From an uncultured Prevotellaceae bacterium (lineage in GTDB: Bacteria; Bacteroidota; Bacteroidia; Bacteroidales; Bacteroidaceae), in assembly GCA_900315105.1 (NCBI GenBank), contig OMXX01000013.1:1-64000 (forward strand): a stretch of 64,000 nucleotides of DNA, given 5' to 3'. The notes beneath the pieces were generated by a model that was given only the letters and a program-made list of their open reading frames with translations, did not search any database and had not been told where the DNA came from. Shown one piece after another: positions 25,712-33,200 of this stretch. The position numbers and the translations under genes were made by a program. Position 1 is the stretch's first letter, and each line of letters opens with the position of its first letter.

Positions 25712-27930
25712 TGATTGTTTGCATAGCCGAGAAACCGAGCGTAGCTCGTGATATTGCCAATGTACTTGGAGCCACGACTTCAAAGCAAGGGTACATTGAG
25801 GGCAATGGATATCAGGTGACATGGACTTTTGGTCACCTATGCGAGCTAAAGGAACCCGATGACTATACCCCTATGTGGAAAAGATGGTCGTTGGGGGCTT
25901 TGCCTATGATACCACAGCGTTTCGGAATAAAACTAAAAGACGACCAAGGTATCAAAGCTCAGTTTGCGACTATCGAGAAACTGATGCAAGAGGCAGACTC
26001 CATAATCAATTGTGGTGATGCTGGACAAGAGGGAGAGCTTATTCAACGTTGGGTGATGCAAAAGGCCGGGGCTAAATGTCCCGTGAAAAGACTTTGGATT
26101 TCATCTCTTACGGAAGAGGCGATACGAGAAGGCTTCCAAACACTAAAGGATCAACAGGAGTACGAACCACTATATCTTGCAGGACTTTCACGTGCAATTG
26201 GCGACTGGCTTCTTGGCATGAATGCCACACGTTTATATACGTTGAAATACCGTCCTCAAGGGCGCACGAATCAGGTTCTTTCGATTGGAAGGGTACAAAC
26301 CCCTACCCTCGCGATGATTGTAAACCGTCAAAAGGAGATAGAGAACTTTGAGCCTCGTCAGTCATGGGTTCTTTCAACTATATATAAGGATTCTAAATTT
26401 ACTGCTATTGCCCACGATGAAGAGGCAGAGGCAGAAGATGCTGCGGAAGTTGCCGAGGCTGCAAAGAACGGCAAGACTCAGAAATCGAAAGGTCCTATCT
26501 TCCGTCAAATTGAATATACTACCGAGGAAGAAGGAAAGAAAATTCTTGAAGCCATCAAGGATAATGATTTCCATATTGTTGACATAACAAAGAGAAAAGG
26601 CACAGAGGCTCCTCCACGCCTTTACGATCTTACATCTCTTCAGGTGGATTGTAATAAGAAGTTCGGATATTCAGCCGACCAGACACTTCAGCTAATACAG
26701 TCACTCTACGAGAAAAAGTTCACCACATACCCACGTGTAGATACCACGTTCCTTTCTGATGACATCTATTCAAAATGCCCTCAGACAATGAATGGGCTGT
26801 ACAAGACGCAATTCTCAGGTGTAGCTCCTTACGCGGAACTTGTCAAGGCTATTGGTGGCAAACCTTTGAAGAAGAGTAAAAAAGTGTTCGACTCTTCAAA
26901 AGTTACGGATCACCATGCTATTATCCCAACAGGAGTTTCTCCACAGGGACTATCGGATATGGAGCGTAACGTATTCGACCTTGTGGCAAGAGCTTTTATT
27001 GCCGCTTTCTATCCAGATTTAAAGTTTGAAACAACCACGATTCTCGGAAGAGTGGCACTTACACAAGAGGGACAAGTATCTGGAACTGACGCAGAAAAGC
27101 TTAATGACGAGAATAGCGTGCTTTTCAGAACCTCTGTTCGTATTGTAACGGATGAAGGCTGGAAGGTTGTTTTCAAGAAAGACAACGCGATTGCGGATTC
27201 AGACAACGACAACGAGGAAGAGGACAACGCATCTTCAAACGTGACCTTTACAAAGGGCGAGAAAGGTCCGCATATTCCTTCTCTTTCCGAGAAATGGACC
27301 CAGCCACCAAAGCCTTACACAGAGGCTACGTTGCTTCGTGCTATGGAAACAGCAGGTAAGTTCGTGGATAATGACGAACTGCGAGATGCGATGAAGGAGA
27401 ACGGAATTGGGCGTCCTTCTACCCGTGCAGCTATCATAGAAACGCTATTCAAACGCCATTATATAAGGAAGGAGCGCAAAACCCTCGTAGCAACTCCAAC
27501 AGGCATAGAATTGATAGACCTAATACACGAAGATGTATTGAAGAGTCCGGAGCTTACAGGTATCTGGGAAAAGAAGCTGCGTGATATTGAGCATAGGCAA
27601 TATGATGCCAGCATATTTATTTCCGAGCTCAAGGATCAGATTACAAGTATTGTAAATCAGGTACTTGCCGACAACACCAACCGAAGGGTTACTGTCGTTG
27701 ATCTTGAAGAAGAGAAAAAGAAGAAGACCAGAAAGCCTTCAGTTAAAAAAGATGCAAAGAAAACATCTCCAGAGACTTCCAACGCACCTGTATCTTCTCA
27801 ACGCTCAAATGCCGACGATGTTCCGACAATATGCCCTCTATGCGGAAAAGGAACTATCATAAAAGGCAAGACAGCATACGGCTGCTCAGAATGGAAGAAT
27901 GGCTGTACATACAGAAAGCCGTTTGCATAA
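25711..27930 (+). CDS. topB: DNA topoisomerase III
   Basis: 739 residues, type IA topoisomerase. The TOPRIM domain starts IAEKPSVARDIANVLGA and has the acidic motif NCGDAGQEGELI (about residue 103), a variant of DxDxEGE. The active-site Tyr lies in KKFTTYPRVDTTFLSDD (about residues 335-350). DHHAIIPTG and the GIGRPSTRAAIIE motif follow. The C-terminus carries one four-cysteine zinc finger (CPLC...C...C, about residues 708-735). It relaxes and decatenates DNA. It may also belong to mobile-element-type TopB proteins, but the trmB context looks chromosomal. Confidence 0.93.
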   Translation: MIVCIAEKPSVARDIANVLGATTSKQGYIEGNGYQVTWTFGHLCELKEPDDYTPMWKRWSLGALPMIPQRFGIKLKDDQGIKAQFATIEKLMQEADSIINCGDAGQEGELIQRWVMQKAGAKCPVKRLWISSLTEEAIREGFQTLKDQQEYEPLYLAGLSRAIGDWLLGMNATRLYTLKYRPQGRTNQVLSIGRVQTPTLAMIVNRQKEIENFEPRQSWVLSTIYKDSKFTAIAHDEEAEAEDAAEVAEAAKNGKTQKSKGPIFRQIEYTTEEEGKKILEAIKDNDFHIVDITKRKGTEAPPRLYDLTSLQVDCNKKFGYSADQTLQLIQSLYEKKFTTYPRVDTTFLSDDIYSKCPQTMNGLYKTQFSGVAPYAELVKAIGGKPLKKSKKVFDSSKVTDHHAIIPTGVSPQGLSDMERNVFDLVARAFIAAFYPDLKFETTTILGRVALTQEGQVSGTDAEKLNDENSVLFRTSVRIVTDEGWKVVFKKDNAIADSDNDNEEEDNASSNVTFTKGEKGPHIPSLSEKWTQPPKPYTEATLLRAMETAGKFVDNDELRDAMKENGIGRPSTRAAIIETLFKRHYIRKERKTLVATPTGIELIDLIHEDVLKSPELTGIWEKKLRDIEHRQYDASIFISELKDQITSIVNQVLADNTNRRVTVVDLEEEKKKKTRKPSVKKDAKKTSPETSNAPVSSQRSNADDVPTICPLCGKGTIIKGKTAYGCSEWKNGCTYRKPFA

Positions 27931-27940
27931 CAAACCCTGT

Positions 27941-28105
27941 TCCGAAGCAAGAACGCTATTCCTTCGCTATAACTCCGTACCAAACTCGGTGAAACTCTTA
28001 TTCAAAATAGGCCTTTCACCGACTTTGCACCGACTTTGCACCGACTTTGGTACGGAGGAACAAGGGAGGAACAAGGGTGGATAAGCGGAAGAAGAACAAA
28101 GGTAC
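27941..28105. repeat. 11-nt-period array, locus 2
   Basis: Begins 11 nt after the topB stop. In-phase units start at 27941 (TCCGAAG), 27963 (TTCGCTA), 27974 (TCCGTAC), 27985 (CTCGGTG), then ACCGACTTTG at 28018, 28029 and 28040 (28018 is exactly 7x11 from 27941). The purine-rich inverse follows: GGAGG at 28054 and 28065, GGTGG at 28076, GGAAG at 28087. It is less self-complementary than loci 1 and 5 but has the same period, order and GGAGG tail. Confidence 0.75.
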
Positions 28106-28290
28106 GAACAAGGCTTTGTTGTGAAATAATTCAGAACCAACTGCTTTTAATGCAGATTCCAAGAAAAATTATCACAAAATAAGACAAAATCTGAATTTTT
28201 ATAACATTTTCTGAAAACCACACATTTTATAACGCTTTTCTTGATAATTGTCAAAGAAATATCACATACAAATATAATTAACCATAATTA

Positions 28291-28322
28291 TTTGCCTATT
28301 ATAGAATCTCGACTTAATTTTG
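28291..28322 (+). promoter_or_regulatory. promoter for the beta-barrel gene at 28485
   Basis: -33 TTTG (28291-28294), 20-nt spacer, -7 TAATTTTG (28315-28322), a perfect Bacteroidetes pattern. Confidence 0.8.
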
Positions 28323-28484
28323 CACTCGCAAATCAGAGACAGGATAACGCTCTCTGTGCTCCCCGATTCGTGCAAATAAGCACTTACTTTCGAAATAAAA
28401 ACATAACAACCAATACGAGGGTAATCCGAAAACCTCAATATTCAGGATAGAGTAGGAAAAACAAAATTAAGCAACTAAAAAATT
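28323..28484 (+). promoter_or_regulatory. long structured 5' leader of the beta-barrel gene
   Basis: About 155 nt. It opens with GCACTCGCAAATCAGAGAC, close to the first bases of the trmB leader. It can form nested pairs GCAC/GTGC, AATC/GATT and CAGAGA/TCTCTG within its first ~55 nt. The later GTGCGCC motif of the other leaders is absent, so it is at most a distant relative. Confidence 0.45.
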
Positions 28485-29033
28485 ATGAAGAAATTTTTTG
28501 CAATCGCTATTCTCGCAGTAGCATCTCTTACAGCTAACGCACAGGCTTGGATTGGCGGTTCAGTAGGTTTTGACTGGGAAAAATCAAAGGCTGAAGGTGC
28601 CAAGGCTGAAACATCATGGGAGGTAGCTCCAGAAATCGGTTATGATCTTGACGAAACATGGGCTGTAGCTATCAAGCTCGGTGTAGGTGGCGAATCTTAT
28701 TACACAGAAGCAGGCTTGCATCAAAAAGAGGTATCTTATACTACATTTATAATCAACCCATACGCTCGCTACAAGTTTGCCAATATTGACAATCTCACAT
28801 TCTTCCTTGATGGAGGTATTGCATACAAGTCACACGGCAAGAATCGTGGTAACTCTTTCGGTATCGGCATAAAGCCAGGTCTTGCCTACAAGGTAGCAGA
28901 TGGTATAAGCCTCGAAGCTAAGTTCGGCGGTTTCGGTTGGACAACATACAGCGAAGAGGGTGGAAACAAAGACAAATTCGGTCTTGGTGTAGATACAGAG
29001 GCTCTTTCTTTCGGCGTCTTCTTCGATATCTAA
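28485..29033 (+). CDS. outer-membrane beta-barrel protein
   Basis: 182 residues. Signal peptide residues 1-20 (KKFFAIAILAVASLTANAQA), then alternating hydrophobic/polar strands consistent with an eight-stranded barrel (for example TFIINPYARYKFANIDNLTFFLDGGIAY), ending in a barrel-type C-terminus FGVFFDI. It resembles the OmpW/OmpX-like beta-barrel groups common in Bacteroidales. Role unknown, probably an abundant porin-like or structural protein. Single gene between its own strong promoter and a terminator. Confidence 0.8.
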   Translation: MKKFFAIAILAVASLTANAQAWIGGSVGFDWEKSKAEGAKAETSWEVAPEIGYDLDETWAVAIKLGVGGESYYTEAGLHQKEVSYTTFIINPYARYKFANIDNLTFFLDGGIAYKSHGKNRGNSFGIGIKPGLAYKVADGISLEAKFGGFGWTTYSEEGGNKDKFGLGVDTEALSFGVFFDI

Positions 29034-29060
29034 ATTCAGATTACATCACAATTTAAATAC

Positions 29061-29092
29061 AAGGCTTGCAACTTCTGTTGCAAGCCTTTTTT
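29061..29092 (+). terminator. rho-independent terminator
   Basis: Perfect 12-bp stem AAGGCTTGCAAC/GTTGCAAGCCTT (29061-29072, 29077-29088), 4-nt loop, T-run. It closes the beta-barrel gene. Confidence 0.9.
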
Positions 29093-29121
29093 CATGCTTT
29101 AATCTCTTTTCACTAATAAGA

Positions 29122-29153
29122 TTTGGAAATCTCCATTTTTATCATTATCTTTG
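29122..29153 (+). promoter_or_regulatory. promoter for mrp and the A2M gene
   Basis: -33 TTTG (29122-29125), 20-nt spacer, -7 TATCTTTG (29146-29153); about 30 nt of leader. Confidence 0.8.
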
Positions 29154-29191
29154 CATTCTAAAAAGAAAACATTTTTGAACAAAATATAGCA

Positions 29192-30289
29192 ATGAATTTA
29201 TACCCAAAACTTATAACAGACGCACTTGCAACCGTCATCTATGCCGGCACGAAGAAGAACCTTATAGAGTCAGAAATGCTTGCCGATACTCCAAGCATCA
29301 ACGGCAATAGCGTGACGATTGTCCTTATATTCCCACGTGAAACCGACCCTTTCCTTAAATCAACAGTTAAGGCAGCAGAAGCCGCCATACACTATCACGT
29401 TGGCAAGGATGTAGAAGTAAATATCAAACTGGAATACAAGTCAGCTCCACGTCCAGAGGTAGAAAACCTTCTTCCTGGTGTTAAGAACATCATAGCAGTA
29501 AGCTCAGGCAAAGGTGGCGTTGGCAAGAGCACAGTTTCAGCAAATCTCGCCATAGCACTTGCACGTCTCGGCTATAAGGTCGGACTTCTTGATACCGACA
29601 TCTTTGGTCCTAGTATGCCTAAGATGTTCAACGTGGAAAGTGAACGTCCTTATGCCATAGAGAAAGACGGCCGTCAGCTTATTGTTCCTGTTGAGAAATA
29701 CGGGGTTAAGCTTCTATCTATCGGTTTCTTCGTAGGAAAAGACACGGCTACTCTTTGGAGAGGCGGTATGGCTTGCTCAGCCTTGAAGCAGTTGATTGCA
29801 GATGCCGACTGGGGTGAACTCGATTATTTCATTCTCGATACCCCTCCTGGCACAAGCGACATTCATCTTTCTCTGTTACAGACAGTAGCAATCACAGGTG
29901 CGGTAATCGTAAGTACACCACAGCAAGTGGCACTTGCCGATGCCCGTAAGGGAATTGACATGTACACCAACGACAAGGTGAATGTTCCAATCCTTGGTCT
30001 TGTGGAGAATATGGCATGGTTTACTCCGGCTGAACTTCCAGAAAACAAATACTATATCTTCGGAAAGGAAGGATGCAAGAATCTCGCACAGGAAATGAAC
30101 GTACCACTCCTTGCACAGATCCCTCTTGTTCAAGGTATCTGCGAAAAGGGCGATGCAGGTACTCCTTCTGCCCTTGACGAGAATACCGTTACAGGACAGG
30201 CATTCCTTGCACTTGCCCAAAGTGTTGTTACCGTCGTAAACAGAAGGAACAAGGAACTGGAGAAAACGAAAATTGTAAAGACGAAGTAA
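29192..30289 (+). CDS. mrp: Mrp/ApbC-type P-loop ATPase (Fe-S carrier family)
   Basis: 365 residues. An N-terminal DUF59/MIP18-like domain (residues 1-85) is followed by the MinD/Mrp ATPase with the deviant Walker A AVSSGKGGVGKSTVSANLA (about residues 104-122), DTDIFGPSMPKMF and DYFILDTPPGTSDIHLSL. The family loads or carries [4Fe-4S] clusters in the cytosol. The CxxC cluster ligands usual after VENM are missing: the protein reads VENMAWFTPAELPENKYYIF. I recall this variant in other Bacteroidetes. The stop overlaps the next ATG by one base. Confidence 0.92.
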   Translation: MNLYPKLITDALATVIYAGTKKNLIESEMLADTPSINGNSVTIVLIFPRETDPFLKSTVKAAEAAIHYHVGKDVEVNIKLEYKSAPRPEVENLLPGVKNIIAVSSGKGGVGKSTVSANLAIALARLGYKVGLLDTDIFGPSMPKMFNVESERPYAIEKDGRQLIVPVEKYGVKLLSIGFFVGKDTATLWRGGMACSALKQLIADADWGELDYFILDTPPGTSDIHLSLLQTVAITGAVIVSTPQQVALADARKGIDMYTNDKVNVPILGLVENMAWFTPAELPENKYYIFGKEGCKNLAQEMNVPLLAQIPLVQGICEKGDAGTPSALDENTVTGQAFLALAQSVVTVVNRRNKELEKTKIVKTK

Positions 30290-33200
30290 TGAAAAGGATA
30301 TTGACCATATTGTTGTTCTCCGTACTGGCATTAGGAATGTCAGCACAGGGAGACTATGCCTCACTTTGGAAACAATGCGAAAAGGCAGAGAAGAAAGATC
30401 AGCCAAAGACTGCACTATATATCGCAAGAAAGATTGAGGCAAAGGCAGAAAAGGAAAAACATTATGGTCATCTGTTCGCAGCACTCTTTACCGAGAGGGA
30501 TCTTCTTGGTGAGATCTCAAGAGACTCTATTGCCCCTATGCAAAAGCGCATGGAGGCAAAGTGTCAGGAACTCTCAAAAACAGCTCCTATAGCAGCCTGT
30601 TTATATCGTGTTGCGACCACAAGAAACAAGAATGGATTGGTTGATAGTCTTTTGTATCACACAAGTCCGGAGATTGTAAATGAACTGACAAAAGAGAATG
30701 GCACTCTGAAATACATTCCTTTCATTGAGAAAGGAGCTGACAGCAAATATTTCAACCACGACCTTATAAGCCTCATCGCATATACGCTTAATGACTATGA
30801 GCCACTTGTGCGCTTCTATTCAGAGAAAGGCAACAGGAAGGCGGCTTGTATTGCTGCGGCTCTTGAATTGAAAAACTCCAATATCTACAAGAATAATCGT
30901 GAACGCTATCTCCAAAAGACTGACTCTCTCATTAACGTATATTCTGATCTCCAAGAATGTGGAGCCTTTGCCATCAGGAAATTGAATCTTATTCTTTATC
31001 CAAACAACAGTAATGTTCAACAGGCAATAGAATGGATTGATGAAGCTATTAGTCGCTGGCCTAAATGGTTTGAGATAAACGAACTTAAGAACAGAAGATC
31101 GGAGCTCACCAATCCTACAATGAGCATTTCTCGTCACGAGGAAATCATCACCACTACCCAGGAAGCAACATTCAAACTCGAGAAAATAAGGAATATTTCA
31201 GGCTTTGTCATTACTGCAACGCCAATAGTCGGATTGTCATCTGAGGAAATCGGCAATATAAGCTTTGATAACAATAAGATTCCTGCAAATCTAAAGAATC
31301 ATTTGTTGACAAGTAAAAAGATTTCTGCACAAAAAGAATTTGGCAAACATCAGGATTTTGAATTCTTCAAAGATTCTATCTCCCTTGGAAAACTACCTCT
31401 CGGCGCATATCTTGTAGAAATCACATGCGACGGAAAGGAATTGTTAAACAACAAGATAATTCAATGTGTTAGCGACCTTAAGGTCATGACACTTCGACAA
31501 GGTAGCAACCAAATAAGATATGTTGTAGTAAACACCACAACAGGAAAGCCTGTTGGCGGTGCAAATCTACATTTGAAATCAGAAGAAGGAAAAGACGAAA
31601 AAGTTGTCACGGTTGACGAGAATGGTGAATACATACTCAATTTCCAAGACAAAAACTGTCCTAACATCATATATGCAACGACAAAAGAAGACTTTGTACA
31701 AAGTCCTCTATGGTTTTCTACTTATTTCTACGAACATGAGAAATCCGAAGACAACGAACATAAAATTGAGATTTTCACAGATAGAAAAATCTACCGACCT
31801 GGGCAAACCGTACACGTTTCTGTACTTGCCTATGATTTGGAGAAAGACGAATTCACAAGAGTGGCGCCTAATAGGAAATTAACAATAACATTAGAAGACG
31901 CTCATCATGACGAAGAAGTAGAAGTTACCACCAACGAAATGGGTGTAGCTACTACTGATTTCATATTACCTAAAGAAACAGAAAACGGAGAATTTAGTAT
32001 TGAAGCAGAGGACGATGAAGAGTACAACGGGACAATCATTCAGGTAGAAGAATACGTGCGTCCAACATTTGATGTTTCTATCAGCAAACCTGAGATTGAA
32101 TACAAAGACGGCGATACAATCACAGTCACGGGAACAGCAAAGACATTTAGCGGAGTTCCTGTTAGCAATGCTGAAGTCAAATATACCATTAACAGAAGAA
32201 ACTCATGGTGGTTTAGCTCAGATTACGAGAGCAATTGCCTATATTCAGATACAATAAAAACAGACAATTCCGGCAACTTCAAGATGAAAATGCCGATGCT
32301 TCTTCCTGAAGAATATAGAGACAAAGGCATAAATCCACTACGCTACTATTGTCCTGTTTTCTATAACATCGAGGCAACTGCCGTTGTTACCGATATTGCA
32401 GGCGAATCACATGAAACTCAACTCTCATTGCCATTAAGCAATCGCGCAACAGCTTTTACATGTGACATAAAGGACAAATACCTCAAAAGCGATAAGCCAA
32501 TCAAGCTGACCTTCATACGCAGGAACAATGCCGGCACAAAGATTGATGGTGAGATTTCTGTTGAAATTGACGGTAAGGAACAGGAAAAGGCAGAAAGCGG
32601 TAAGTCCTATGAAATTCCTATGTACCTCCCTTCTGGTTCCCATTCCATAAGGGCGATATGTGGGACTGACACTATTGAAAAAGAGTTCGTACTATTCAGT
32701 CTTGAGGATAAGGTTCCTGCAATAGAAACAAAAGACTGGTGGTATGCTACAGGAGATAAGTTCCCAGCGACTATACAGTTGGGCACTTGCGAAAAGGATG
32801 TTCACGCAGTCTATACCCTTTTTAGCGGCTCTAAAGTTATAGAGTCCGGTTCATTGAAACTTGATTCTTCACTTGTTACGCGCAAATTCGAGTACAAGGA
32901 AGAATATGGTGATGGTATATGCTATAGCGTTGCCTGGGTACGCAATGGAGAATTCTATTCACATAGCCACACCATTAAACGCACACTTCCTGATCATACG
33001 CTCAAACTCAACTGGACTACATTCCGCAATAAGCTTGAGCCTGGTCAGAAAGAAGAATGGAAACTATCCGTAACAGACAACAATGACATTCCTGCGAATG
33101 CCAATGTTATGGCTGTACTTTACGACAAATCACTTGACGCTTTAGTAGGATACAACCAAAGGAAATGGAATATTTTTGACCAAAGGCTTTTATATCAAAA

